Positions 1 to 14,569 of a stretch of DNA of 64,000 bases are shown one piece after another. Where the stretch lies: NCBI GenBank assembly GCA_964006375.1, contig OZ023270.1:73870082-73934081 (forward strand). Direction: 5' to 3'. Below the pieces are notes generated by a model, which saw only the letters and a program-made list of their open reading frames with translations, had not been told where the DNA came from and ran no database searches. A program made the position numbers and the translations under genes. The DNA is from Tillus elongatus. Taxonomy: Eukaryota; Arthropoda; Insecta; Coleoptera; Cleridae. How positions within the stretch are numbered: the stretch's first letter is position 1; every line of letters starts with the position of its first letter.

Positions 1-26
<26 letters not shown>
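1..26. repeat. (TA)n-(CA)n microsatellite at window edge
   Basis: TA dinucleotides pass directly into CA dinucleotides, cut by the window start. It is probably the core of another MCR copy lying mostly outside the window. Confidence 0.9.
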
Positions 27-31
<5 letters not shown>

Positions 32-640
32 TCCCAATAGTGTGTAATTCCTCTATATATCCCTTACCCTTAGAGCTAGCCAAAAAAACTTTCAACAAAA
101 TTTTCTTGTGATTATCTAAGCTATATCTAGAAAACATATTCAGCTTTATGGAACTTCCGGTTGCACCGGAAGTAGCTATCAACTTCGTTATTTTAAATGG
201 AATACTATACGTTTTATTAATTTTTGGATAAAGATTAAAAAATAAGTGTGACTTTGTGTAGCATTCTCTATAGCGATCTTTGATATTTTTGAAAATATTA
301 CGACTTTCTTTTTTTTTAGCTCCGATTTATGTGTTATTTGAAACGTCTGCTGTGAGCTGAGTTTTGCTACCTTAAATTCTAAATATCAATAGACATTTAA
401 TACTTTAAAATGGTTAAAGAATAATTTATCATCATTGTACAGGGTGTATTATTTTGGGGTTACAGCATATCTAACTTTAAAGCAGCATAACTTGTGTTTT
501 TCAAATAGAACACCCTGTTTTTTATGGATTAATCAGGCAGACCATTAAATTCTGCATCGACATAATATAGGTCTTTCTATAGCTATATTTGATAGTTTTT
601 GAGTTATAGTGGTTTATTTTAGTTTCGCTTGTAAACATAT
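27..640. other. Decayed transposon ends, no gene
   Basis: No coding frame is supported. An ACTTCCGG/CCGGAAGT palindrome at 153-173 is followed by text resembling the terminus of the transposon at 41231 (ATCAACTT, then TTATTTTAAAT). ACAGGGTGT at about 440 and ACACCCTGT at about 508 form a short inverted pair typical of mariner-related ends. I read the stretch as remnants of short non-autonomous DNA elements. Confidence 0.45.
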
Positions 641-737
641 TGGTACTATCAGATTGTCAGTGTATGAGGCACAGAGCATGTGAACAATGTCAGGTGACAC
701 CTAAACGTCTCCCTGACAAGAAAGTCAGCAGTTTTTG

Positions 738-738
<1 letters not shown>

Positions 739-819
<81 letters not shown>

Positions 820-950
820 TACGAAAATACGCTAAATACTTCGACGATGCTATTCGACATGTTGTATCCTAATACAAGGGCAACTCCACCGCTTTCCAAA
901 TCAGCAATTATGTTCTCATGAAATTTGCTACCATAACGCACTTCCTGGTA
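739..950. repeat. (TA)n core with MCR end fragments
   Basis: A (TA)n tract (about 739-817) is followed by TTCTACGAAAAT and CGCTAAA, which match the 3' hairpin of MCR. At 919-948 the inverted 5'-end motif (GCTACCATAACGCACTT) appears. The parts are present, but order and orientation are mixed, so this is a rearranged copy. Confidence 0.6.
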
Positions 951-1430
951 GGACTTTAAATGAATATATTACTATGAGTTGATCGATATTTTTCATTTTA
1001 AATTAAAGTTGTATCTTTACCTCGTGTGATGTATTGAGCTCGCCTTTTAAATTACTGTAATGTGTAAGAATTTACATAAAACAGAAAAACAAGATGTTCT
1101 GACGAAATTACAACAAACTGGAAATTTCTCCCATAAATCTCCCATTTATTTCTACTTTCGCTTTGTTTTAGATTTATGTTAAAAATAAAACCATTAGCTA
1201 CAACTGACCAGATCTTCAACTATTCGAATCTGTACAAAACCAACAAACTTCCATCATTCATTGAGGTGAACGACCTTTTCTACAATTCGTTAAACCAATG
1301 CATATCTATTAAAATTTACATCAGGCGTGTTACTGATAAAATGTAGAACGGGATTTGCATATTACCGAATTCATTATTTCAGCCGGACGGCGCTTGCCAA
1401 GTGCGAAACGTTGGACAAATTCTCTTATCG
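951..1430. other. No feature seen
   Basis: AT-rich sequence without a repeat family I could match elsewhere in the window and without a plausible coding frame. Confidence 0.4.
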
Positions 1431-1436
1431 TTCAAA

Positions 1437-1562
1437 ATGGAAACCGACAAGATAGGCATCGCCGAGGGGCTAAATGTAAATAAAGATCCCAGAGACAATA
1501 AAGTGGACGAAGAAAAAAGCAGCTCGTTAAAGCCCTGCTGGTCATTTGAACATCACAACTGA
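1437..1562 (+). CDS. Candidate 41-codon ORF or exon, unknown
   Basis: The frame begins METDKIGIAEG and ends WSFEHHN before TGA. Its start context (AAAATGG) is acceptable for an animal start codon. The segment 1381-1560 is less AT-rich than its surroundings, and the acidic/lysine-rich middle does not look like any transposon domain here. I do not recognise the product. No splice donor could be confirmed: a GT lies near 1541, but the frame simply continues past it to the stop. It could be a first exon, a short ORF in a transcript, or chance. No neighbouring exon was found within several kilobases. Confidence 0.18.
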   Translation: METDKIGIAEGLNVNKDPRDNKVDEEKSSSLKPCWSFEHHN

Positions 1563-2162
<600 letters not shown>

Positions 2163-2382
2163 ATTGTCCCCTCGAATACAGCAAATGTAGGCGGGTTGAT
2201 CAATAAATACCCGAGGACTGAAACGCAAGTTTTTCGCAAATTTTTATTAAAATTTTTCAAAATAATCTGCTTTTGGGTCGAAACACGTGTGCATTCGCAC
2301 TGTTTCTCTGGTAGATTTGTTAGGGGCAGCAGGTTGAGGAACTATGGAAGAAAGCTTTTCTGAGCAGTGCCCGTGCAGATAT

Positions 2383-2386
<4 letters not shown>

Positions 2387-2428
<42 letters not shown>
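2387..2428. repeat. (GA)n microsatellite inside LINE A
   Basis: About twenty GA units. The same position in copies at 16.27, 26.58 and 61.54 kb has only four to nine units, so the tract expanded within this copy. Confidence 0.9.
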
Positions 2429-2431
<3 letters not shown>

Positions 2432-2684
2432 GTCACCAACGGCACGTCGGTGGGCAAGGGATGGAAAACTAATTTCTTAGCAGCCGATTCTGCAATTGAT
2501 GTGACATGTTGGTGCCAATTGAGATTTCGATCCACAGAAATGCCAACAAGTGAAAAGGACTCATTACTTTGAATAACTTGGTTGTTCATTGTGTTGCCTC
2601 TAGGGCTGGTGTATCTCTTATGATATAGAAAGCTAGACTGAGATTTGGTGGAGTTGAATTGTACAAGATTTTTATTTCCCCAGT

Positions 2685-3380
2685 CTAATATTCTTTTACT
2701 TTTTTTATATACTTTTCCATTACTTTATAGACGACTGAAAGGAGAGAAATAGGCCTGCAGTTGCTAGGAAGCGCTTTGGATCCTTTCTTGGGGACGGGTT
2801 GTACTCGAGCAGTTTTCCAGTTACTAGGGAATATGCCTCTATTGTAAAACGTCTGAAATAGACGGGTCAGGACAGGAGCAAGTTCTGGTGCGCATTTTTT
2901 GTGAACAATTGCTGGGACCTCGTCAAGGCCAGACGCTTTCCTGGTATTAAGACAAGAGAGCATCTTTGGTACCTTTTTAGTTTTGAAAATCATATCCGTC
3001 ATTTTATGCGCAACATTGGGGATTGTTGGTGGTTGAACATTTGGAGGTGGGTTGAGAGTAGAATTGCCGGCGAACAACGAGGCAAAAAGTTCAGCCTTGC
3101 CCAGGGCGGTAGAAACAATATATTCCCCTGAAACAATGGGTGGGACCGTGCTCTTGTAGAAATTATTCCCAATAGATTTAGCAAGAGTCCAGAAGGGTTT
3201 GCTGTCGTTGGAGCTTGAGAGGACTTTGTTTTTGATGTGGTTATGAAACGAGTTTTTTGCCTCAGAAAGAATGCGGACATAGCGGTTTCTTGCGCCGTTA
3301 AATGCTTGACGGTTTTCTTGACTGGGATTGTGTAGAAGCGTTTTGTGAGCTTTTACCTTTTCAAGTCTGGCCTTGTGACA
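2685..3380 (-). pseudogene. LINE A reverse transcriptase, N-terminal part
   Basis: The 130-codon frame (3077-2685) carries the RT fingers block NTRKASGLDEVPA, then FYNRGIFPSNWKTARVQPV and PISLLSVV, the usual order before palm motif A. Upstream frames (3380-3080) continue the linker with FASLFAGNSTLNPP, but in a shifted frame. The sequence jumps from VMEKYI to thumb-like sequence, so motif A and the YADD active site are absent. The copy cannot encode a polymerase. Confidence 0.8.
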
Positions 3381-3383
3381 GGA

Positions 3384-4270
3384 TTAAGAGAACCAGGGCT
3401 TTTGAGTGGCTGAAGAGGTTTTCTGTGTACGTGGAATAAATAATTCCATGCCAGCTTGCATAATTTCGGTGACGTCTTGTGAGATATAAAAGGGGTCAAT
3501 ATGAGAGAAGCAGACAGACGCCCATGGAAATGAGGAAATGTAATCCCGCATTTCTTCCCAGTGCGCGGAGTTGTAGTGCCAAACGATACGTGGGTTTGAT
3601 GATTGTGTGACCTCGGGTTGCATTGCGCAGGAAGCAGTGACCACACCGTGGTCGGAGCGACCAAGGGGGGCGGTGACTGATGTCTTATAGCGTTCAGGTT
3701 TTGTAGTAAGAAGGAGATCCAAGGGATTTGAGCTGTGTGTTGGGATGCGAGGAAAGTAAGTAGGTTGCTGAACCATGTTGGCTAAAGAATTGCTGACTGC
3801 AAAGGCATCCGCTGTTCTCGCTTGTGGATCGGTTTTTGAAGATCCTAGCCATTCCTTATTATGGACACTGAAGTCACCAAGAATAGTGACCTCGGAGGAA
3901 GGATATTCAGAAATCAGATGGTCGTTTTTTTCAGAAAGGTAGTCGAAGAGCTGGACAAAGTTGTTGTCAGAAGGTGACCGGTGAATGCAACAGATGAATT
4001 TAGTTGCAGTCCTGAGAGAGAGTTGCAACCAAAGTATGTCATTTCTTCCAGCTTTTAAATTCGGGAGTCTGGTGCAGGGTAGATTGCTACGGACGTATGC
4101 GCACACACGTCCATGCAATCTAAAGGAAGTAAGGAGCTGATACCCCGGAAAATTAAGGTAATTAGTGGCTGTTTAGGCACTGATTTGGGTTTCGGTGAGG
4201 AAGAGGAGTTGGGGCCTATTAGCCGGGTGGAAATGGTGGACGGCGTTCAGGTTAGAATTTAGGCCTAATA
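3384..4270 (-). pseudogene. LINE A endonuclease domain (EEP/AP-type)
   Basis: The domain would nick target DNA to prime reverse transcription. The longest open frame (4118 down to 3384, 244 codons) contains a GDF plus NKEW block and the catalytic SDHGVV motif near its C-terminal third. Translation upstream of the first Met continues the domain with a TET motif (about 4200), corresponding to the catalytic Glu, so the Met at 4118 is not the true start. The frame is open for most of the domain but ends at a stop before the reverse transcriptase. Domain order and motifs fit Jockey/CR1-group LINEs. It is non-functional as part of the element because the RT is deleted. Confidence 0.8.
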
Positions 4271-4844
4271 TATTCGAGAAGGATATGTTAAATCTTGATG
4301 CCGGCGCCCCCTCTCCCGGAGATCCGAATGGAGGGGTATTTTATCTCCGGAATCTCTTGTACAAGAAGGAGCCATCATCACTCTTGTTTGTAAGGGAGAC
4401 CTACTCATACACCAGAATCGGAAATGTCCGTTGGGACGTCACCGGCCCCCTGATGTAAGGGGTGGTACCTCCTCGGGCGTGAAAAAAACCTTTACTATCA
4501 CGTAAAGGAAAAGTCCACTACCACCTGCCCCCGATTAGTTGCCTTTTACGACAGGCAGGAGTTACCTTCGGCCTATTCTTTTAGTTCGTCCCCGGACCCA
4601 CAGGGGACAACACACAATAGATTTTGTTATCCACGCAACATATTTTGGTTTTATGCCTTTCTCTGGTCATCAGTGGCACCCATTTTTTTTCTTTAAATGC
4701 CAATAACTTTTTTTATTTCAACTTAGAGATCTTATAAGTGAATTTTCGTAGAAAAAATTCACTAATGGGGAGATCCCGACTGTTGAATTAAAAAAAAAAA
4801 TTGCAAATCAGCGCGAACTAGGACCCCTAAAAGTTTTATATGTT

Positions 4845-5561
<717 letters not shown>

Positions 5562-5904
5562 CACACCGATAACTTAAAAAATAATGGGCCGATTTTGATT
5601 AAACTTGGCATGTACCGTCCTTTTGTAAGTTGCTTGGATAAGTTCATTAGCCAGGAAAATCGGACGAGGTTTTCCGGGAAAATTTTGAGTTTTCTTTCTA
5701 AAAATTTTTTTCTCTCAAAAGATAAAAAAGCTATTATAACCAAATTTTGTAGGTAGGTTTACGATATAAAATGTAAACTATACACCAACATTTAGATTTC
5801 TATGTTACAAGAAAAAAAGTGATCATAAAATATTTGGTGCCAGATCATTTCTATGAAAATTCACTACCATAACGCACTTGCTGCGTCCAGACTTATATGG
5901 TTTA

Positions 5905-6690
5905 AATTTCTTTTATATTTGGCTTCAAACCACTCATGACTTCGTTGTTTGTCGACAATCGTTTACCTCTTAAATGTGTTTTGAGCTTTGGAAGTAAATG
6001 ATAGTATGATGGTGCTAAATCCGGAGAATATGGTGAACCAATTGAAAACCAATTTTATCAATGTTTGCAGTGCAATCAACGACTTGTGAGCAGTGGGGCT
6101 GACTTGCACAGAGCACACCTTTGACCGATTTTCAGCAACGTTTTTCTACAATTTTCTCGCGTAATTTAGTTAGCAACTTATATTATGGTCTCGTGAGAGT
6201 TCTACCTTGTTCTAGCAGTGTTATCTAATCATTGTCTCAGAAATCTGAAGCAAGAACCTTGCCATGCGACTTTTCAACTATAATTTTTTTTTGGCCCCGA
6301 AGGCCCGGAATGCTTTCCCGCTTTCGATTGCTCTTTAGTCTCTGGATCTTAGTGATGGACCTATGTTTAGTATATAGTTATCAGTCGATCCAAAAAGTTT
6401 ATTAAATCTTCCTGAAAACGGTGACACATTTCCTTCGACAATCTCAAACGAGAGCGCTTTTGATCAGCGTCCAAGCATTTCAGAGACTATTTTGCGTAAA
6501 GCTTTCTAAATCCCAAATCGCGATAAACAATGTGAAACACACAATCATAGAAAATGGGTAAAGTTTTTTCCATACGTTTCAGTCCAATTCGTTGATCTTT
6601 TAAGACCATTTCATGGACGCAATCAATGATTTTTTGAGTGGTCACAGAAATTCGGCGTTCTAGAGGGTGCTTATTTTTGACATTTGACCT
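5905..6690 (-). pseudogene. mariner-family transposase, heavily decayed
   Basis: Minus-strand translation in shifting frames recovers a mariner transposase: KDQRIGLKRMEKTLP, then SLKCLDADQKRSRLRLSKEM, then KLLTKLREKIVEK, VLCASQPHCSQ (position of the usual DNAP-H block), GFQLVHH and YFQSSKHI. Many stops and frameshifts intervene, and the aspartates of the DD(34)D triad are mostly lost. The 3' coding end abuts the MCR repeat ending at 5888, and no terminal inverted repeats were recognised. Confidence 0.7.
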
Positions 6691-6699
6691 CTTGTAAGG

Positions 6700-7360
6700 A
6701 ATGTACTAACCCTGGTCACAACGTCATTTTATTATAAAAACACTCCTGTACTTATTTAACACGTTGTTATGTGAACAAGTTTCACCAGTAAGAGCATTGT
6801 CCGATTAGATCTAAATCGTGGAGTTAAGCAATGAGGGTTTAAAAAATTGTTTACTTAGGGACAGACGTGCTGTGGAGTTACAACGTAGAATGTAGATCAG
6901 AGTCTTAATAATATATCATCTTCGGCTCCAACGGTACTCTTTATATACGTCTTAGCGTCAGTTGAAGAAAAGCATAACGTGTACCGTGAAACACATTTGA
7001 GTGTGAACCATGACCCGAGCTGTGTATTAAAATATACTCGATATTAGTGAAATGTGTAGTGCACGTCATATACCTCCATAAATGGTGAGTTTCTCACAGA
7101 ACAAATATTGTTTATTTATTGTAAATGTTATCATTTGTTTAATTATAAATTAGAGAGTAATTTCAATAAGTATTTGTTTGGTAATAGGGGCTTCAAGTAA
7201 TCATTTCGTAATTAGGTTATGTTAAAGTTAACTTTAGTAATAATTTAGTTTGTGATATATACGAAGTTGAGTCAATATTAATAAATTGAGTATTTGTTGA
7301 GTTATATCAGTTTGCAGAAAGTAAATCAGTTTGAAGTGAAGTCTATTCGAAAGCAAATTA
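6700..7360. other. No feature seen
   Basis: AT-rich sequence with no recognisable coding or repeat structure. Confidence 0.4.
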
Positions 7361-7875
7361 ATGATAGTTTGGAGGATGTGTGGGACACCTTACTGTTTGC
7401 TCAAGTTAGCAGGGCGTCATGCTGGTGAGGTTGGACATTTGGGTTACGAAACCACAACACGGTTGCTTTTAGTGGCAAGGCCATTATACGGTAGGGGTAT
7501 AGCAGTATCTGTCCGTGTCGATGCGTGGATATTGGAGAAGGGCACATTGTTGGGTTAGCCCTTTGTGTCCATTGTACTTCTCAGTATTCATGTGCCTGAA
7601 CCGTTGTTGTATCTTAGAGCCGGCGTTGGTGGCTGGGCACGAGACATTGTATCTGCCCCTTGTCTCATTGCACGTGTCAGTACCAGCGCGTGGGGTACTT
7701 GGAGAAGGGCGCATTGTTGAGTTAGCCCTTTGTGCCCATTGCACTTCTCGGTGCTCCACTTTTGCGGACGCGAGCACTCTGGGTGAGGCATTGATGAGTT
7801 CGCCCTTTGCCCCATTGCGCACCTGGAAGCCGACATGGACCCAGTATCGGGAACAGCACCAAATTAAACACACAA
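7361..7875. repeat. GC-richer block with imperfect ~168-bp tandem duplication
   Basis: A 50-bp block beginning TGGAGAAGGGCACATTG (about 7532) recurs at about 7700 with a few differences. A shorter relative sits at about 7781 (GAGTTCGCCCTTTGCCCC). Base composition is clearly higher in G+C than the flanks. Frames are open on both strands for about 120 codons but resemble nothing I know. It may be an unclassified repeat or part of an LTR or SINE-like element. Confidence 0.5.
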
Positions 7876-7879
7876 GTTA

Positions 7880-8545
7880 AACTATTGTGTGAGTATATAC
7901 ATACATTGTTTAGAAGTAGTTCTGAGGCACTGATGTGCGTTGTTTAGATTTTATAATGTGGCCCAGTGGAGCTTTGACTGTAAGTAGTCATTGATGTTGA
8001 GTCGCTCAGTGAGGCGTGTAATTGGCAAATGTTTGATAAACCAATAATTGAATGCCCCTCGTATATATTAAGTTGGGCTTTAGATAAAGATGGTGTGTTC
8101 AGGTATATTTCTAATGACAGGTTTGTGATGATGTTACTGGACACATTTGGGATCCGCTCGCCGAACTCATTACGCCCGTACTTTAAGGCGTCGCCATCAT
8201 TCTGATAAGTAATAAACCTTGATTACTCTTCAGTACATAGCACAACTGCTAAATGATGCATCGACTGGTGACTGACTGATGAGCTATTTAATTATATTAT
8301 GTGACCGTTAGTCGATTGTCATTATTATAATATGTTACTTCTATTGTTTAGTAAGAGGGTTGTAACCTTATGTAATCGAAGGGTTGCGTTCAATATATTT
8401 GAAAAAAAAAACGACCCTTACACTTTTTTAAATTCCGCAAGCCAGCTTTTAATAGTAGCATGCGAAGGACATTAATCACCTAACTTTCGCTGTAGTAAAT
8501 GCAGTCAGTTAAGGTTAAGATATTGTGGTGATTAATAAAAAAAGC
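7880..8545. other. No feature seen
   Basis: No coding frame or recognised repeat. Confidence 0.4.
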
Positions 8546-8547
8546 CT

Positions 8548-9650
<1,103 letters not shown>

Positions 9651-9764
9651 GCCTACAATACCTTACAGTTATAAGAATAATTATTGCATTAAGTTACTCA
9701 TTATTTACATTAATTACATGCACAGTTTCAGAAAAACTAGCTTTCGAATAGGAAAAGGTGTAGT

Positions 9765-9783
9765 AGGCCCATTATTTTTTGAG

Positions 9784-9827
<44 letters not shown>

Positions 9828-9835
9828 ACATATAC

Positions 9836-9901
<66 letters not shown>

Positions 9902-10015
9902 TGAAACTGACCCCGGATATGGGTTCATGGGTTCATTTGCAAATTTTTTTTCGAAATTCGAAAGTCGGGATCTCCCCATTAGTGAATGTTTTCTACGAAA
10001 ATTCACTAATATTGT
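9765..10015 (+). repeat. MCR 3' half with (ATCT)n-(TA)n core
   Basis: TTTTTTGAGTTATC is followed by (ATCT)n (9785-9827), a few TACATA units and (TA)n to 9898. The 3' arm and terminal hairpin follow, to about 10013. It lacks the 5' half. Confidence 0.75.
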
Positions 10016-10695
10016 GAATTTCAAATTGGCCAAAATAAGTTCGCCATTTGGTTCCAAAATTTTACAAGCTTCAGATTATTAATGGACCAAATAGACTTTT
10101 TCATCTCTCGTCCTTGATTACAATTGTTACAAACCCTCGATTTTAAACTAATATTTTCAAGCTGAATGGCTTAAAACCAACAAATTATTTAAAAAAATTA
10201 CATTTCAGAAAAAAAAAGAATACGCCCTACAACGTTTTAAACCATCTTTGTTGTATTCTCTTACATTATTATTATACGCCAGTAGTTACATCATTACATT
10301 ACTCTACAATGGGAACAACAGCCCCTTTTGTTCGACCATTGTATGAGGGGCTTCTATACTTACAATTGTAATTCAAGATAAGATAATTCAGGAAACACGA
10401 GCCGTTGTCAATTTGCCATTTACAACGAAATATTACCTGTTCTCTGTTTCTGTCTTTTAAGTTGTAAGTGTATTTACCAAGTTCACCCCCTCTTGTGTAC
10501 ATTAAATTTAATACTCTGAACAGCTGGCATCCATCGATTGGTAAATTGAGCTTATTCCTTTGCCTCTTCTAAATAAAAGTATTCAAATAATTTAGTCTAT
10601 AATACAAGACTAAGTGAGTCTCTATTTTTTAACACTTTGTGTTCTTTGGAGCTGGCGTGACAACATACTACTTGATTCCGCAACTAGGTAGCGGC
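10016..10695. other. No feature seen
   Basis: AT-rich, without recognised repeats; ends where the LINE B reverse transcriptase begins. Confidence 0.4.
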
Positions 10696-10699
10696 ACGT

Positions 10700-12112
10700 T
10701 GCTTCGTGTCTCACCACTCACTTAGTGTTGGAAGGCTGGCTAGCATAGCCGTATTACTTTATAAGTGCATTTTAGCTACAATTAGTATGCTGATTCAGAA
10801 AAGGCTAGCTTCATTCACCTCAGAAAATCATATCCTCCCGGATGAGCAATTCGGTTTCAGACACCAGCACTCCACCACAGACCAAGTCCTTCGTGTGGTG
10901 GAAAACATCACCGAAGGATTTAATAAAAACAAGTCAACTGGTGCAATATTTCTTGACATTGCTCAAGCCTTCATTAGGGTTTGGCATGCGGGCCTCCTAA
11001 ACAAACTTCTATCATTTAATTATCCTCTCCCTCTGATTCTGCTAATCAGGTCATACCTGCAACATATGTAGTACCAGGTCAAACATCTGGGAGCTAGATC
11101 TAGAACGTAGCCAGCCACGGCTGGTCTCCCGCAGGGTTTTGTTATCTCCCCTCTGCTGTACAATATATTTGTCGCAGACATTCCGACAGCCCCCCTAAAC
11201 GTGACATACGCACTGTACGCAGACGACACTACCATCCTCAGCAGCTACACTCATCCGAGGATAATAACCGAACGACTTCAGACCGCCATAGTCGAGCTGC
11301 AAGCATAGTATAGAAAATCCCTTCTAGCCATAAACCCCGATAAAAGTTCATCTGTCCTATTTTCCAAGAGGAGATAACACCTCACGAACACGTATCATTA
11401 GACAGCCGTCTAATTCCCTGGCAAGATTCCGCCAAATAACTCGGGGTTTTCCTCGACAAACACTTAATATGGCGCCCCCATGAAGATCACGCCCGAAAAA
11501 AAGCCTCGATGTTCATCTCGAAGCTGTTCCCACTTCTAAATAGAAATTCCAAACTGTCCATGAACAAGAAGTTGCTCATGTACAAAGTCATCATCCGGCC
11601 AGCCTTGACCTATGCATCACCTGCATGGGCCACCGCGGCCGCAACACACCTCAAGACCCTTCAAACCATCCAGAACAACATTCTGAGAATGGTTACCGGA
11701 GCGCCATGGTTTGTCCGAAACAGTCAGATTCACTCTGATCTGGAAATGCCTTCGATACTTGAGTTCATAACTCAACTATCCACAACTCAGTTCGCAAAAG
11801 CCGCTTCTCACCCAACTGCTCTCCTCCGTAGTGCCACCGACTACGATGAGCAACTCCCACATAAGCATAAACGTCCAAAGCTTATACTTACCCGCTAACG
11901 CCCCCACGGCAAAAGCAGAATGGAAACATTCATACCCAAAAAGTCATTGTGTGAATTCTTTCTGACGGAGGTATGGACTAAGGTCCGGTACTCCCAGGGA
12001 GGGGGTTTTAGTGAGTACAGTCTCACAGTACCTCGATATCCCACGGCACCTTTGGGACCGTGAATGAGGTCTGCATGAGCATTTTCCCCTCCTGTATATA
12101 AAAAAATAATAA
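10700..12112 (+). pseudogene. LINE family B, copy 1 (Jockey-like RT), 5'-truncated
   Basis: Reverse transcriptase C-terminal two thirds of a Jockey-clade LINE. The first frame (10706-11071) holds LPDEQFGFRHQHSTTDQ, a classic pre-motif-A block, then a motif A in which the core reads FLDIAQAFIRVW, so the usual FD pair has become FI. The active site YADD is intact in another frame (about 11216-11227). The thumb frame 11509-11898 has LMYKVIIRPALTYASPAW. Stops at about 11070, 11307 and 11365 break the protein. The 3' untranslated region ends with AAAAAAATAATAAT at about 12100. A second copy lies inverted at 27.1-28.1 kb. Confidence 0.8.
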
Positions 12113-12540
12113 TATGCCGTACTGCAGAGCTCTAATTAGAACAAAATCGGTCTACGGTTCTAATTGTGGCGAGAATACATCTAGCCTTACTATAATACAA
12201 GCTCATATTACTGTGAAGCATCCACTAAAAACATAAGGTATTATGTATGGGATGAATAACACCTCTCTAAAAACATTTCTGGTATGATGTTAACTTATAG
12301 CAAATGTTCCTATTGTTCGCGTTTAAATTTGAAGACCGCAAAATGAAAAGTTTAATTGGGTGTATTCAATTTGAAAAAACGAGAAATTTTCGGGACGCAG
12401 GAAGTGCGTTATGGTAGTGAATTTTCATAAGAATTGTACACTATTATTATACGGTATATTATGTAAGGCTAGATGTATTTTCACCATAATTAGAACCGCA
12501 TACCGGTTTCGCTCTAATTAGAGCTCGTCATTACGGTATA
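12113..12540. mobile_element. MITE with ~75-bp terminal inverted repeats
   Basis: The left arm starts TATGCCGTACTGC and contains GAGCTCTAATTAGA (12127). The right arm is its reverse complement with scattered differences, ending TACGGTATA. Both arms contain the block GAATACATCTAGCC or close relatives. There is no coding capacity. The interior contains a 5'-end fragment of MCR (about 12393-12465). The element directly follows the LINE B tail. Confidence 0.65.
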
Positions 12541-13450
<910 letters not shown>

Positions 13451-14370
13451 AGTACCAAATTATAGGAAATTTAACTCAATCCTTCTAAACTTATTTTCAC
13501 TCATGGGTGGCAGATTAGGATTTAACTCAATAAACCTTCTACATGTTCTACTAATAATTCGGTTACATTCTCCATGGATGTAAAATAAATTAAATAATCT
13601 GCATTGGAATAATGATTTTCCATGTTAACTGTGAACATTAGTACAATGACATTTATCGAATAATTTAGAATGACAAGTATGTAATATAAATTGTTCATCA
13701 TAGCACACTTGCCTTAACGTTGACGTTCAACCACAGTTTAAGGAAAAATTATGCTGTGTTATGTTTTGGAATGTCTCTAAATACCTAAAAAACTGTCTTT
13801 TTTAGCTATAGAGAATACCCAATATAGGTCAGAAAGTTATCAAAAAAGGAATCGGTTGGAACTGCAAGTTATTGTGTGTCCCTTTTAAAATAAGACACAC
13901 ATTGAAGGCAGAAGTAATCAAAGGTTGGCGCCACCATGCTGACCATTAATATTTTCAAATCAATTTTCAAAGAAAACTGTATGAGATAGGTATAGGGTAA
14001 TGTATACTTAAAAGATAGGGAATTTAACGCTGAATCAGATGCTGGAGACACATGGGTACCGTTCCATTAAAAAAAAATCAAGTTATCTCTGATTGAAAAT
14101 TTTCAAATTCAAATGTATGTTATAAATAACAGTTATCTTAAAATCGTATTGTGTTTATAACAGTATGTAGGAATTTTTACGCTCTATGGGATAGTGCAAA
14201 CCGCATGTTTCTATCTTGCATGTCTTTAAAGATATCGGAATTTTTCTAAAGCGCTCCAATCGTAATTTTTTCTACAAAATGGCGAATAAATCCAAAATGG
14301 TACAAACTAGCCCGAATCTGTTGTGGTCAAAGTGGCCCTTAAATTGAACGTGTAATTCAATATTCTAATA
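13451..14370. other. No feature seen
   Basis: AT-rich, no supported frame or repeat match. Confidence 0.4.
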
Positions 14371-14371
14371 A

Positions 14372-14567
14372 TATACAGGATGTTCCATTTAAAAAAACAA
14401 AGTTTGTGTCGACTTCCGGTATAACCGGAAGTGCATGCTAATTGAAAATATTTTAGATAGAAAGATCAGTATCAAAAACGTGCGGATATCAATTTTCAGA
14501 ATTTAAGTAGATGTAGTTCTCCAGAAACGTCTAATAGGCCCCTCACCGTGAAGCATCCTGTATATAA
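14372..14567. mobile_element. Short DNA-element remnant with CCGGAAGT palindrome
   Basis: TACAGGATGTTCC at about 14375 and GCATCCTGTA at about 14556 are inverted, the pattern of a small mariner-related non-autonomous element of about 190 bp. It contains the ACTTCCGG/CCGGAAGT palindrome at 14412-14432, shared with the transposon ends at 41231 and 43715. Confidence 0.45.
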
Positions 14568-14569
14568 GT

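Larger units (their letters stand above)
2285..4615 (-). mobile_element. LINE family A, copy 1 (Jockey/CR1-like), internally deleted
   Basis: A non-LTR retrotransposon copy on the minus strand. From its 5' end (high coordinates) it has a 5' untranslated region (about 4615-4280), an apurinic-type endonuclease, the N-terminal half of a reverse transcriptase, and scraps of the C-terminal region. Nucleotide identity to copies at 15.9, 23.7, 26.2 and 61.2 kb is high, so the family amplified recently relative to most repeats here. Internal deletions join the RT region directly to the thumb at about 2690 and remove the thumb after about 2470. A (GA)n tract (2387-2428) interrupts the 3' region. The extreme 3' end present in other copies is missing. 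Confidence 0.85.

Noticed and set aside
7484..7880. 129- and 121-codon frames on opposite strands
   Set aside because: Open frames follow from the tandem GC-richer repeat; no recognisable motif on either strand.
8271..8300. CTGATGAGC near 8276 as a hammerhead core
   Set aside because: No GAAA at the right distance and no stem II.
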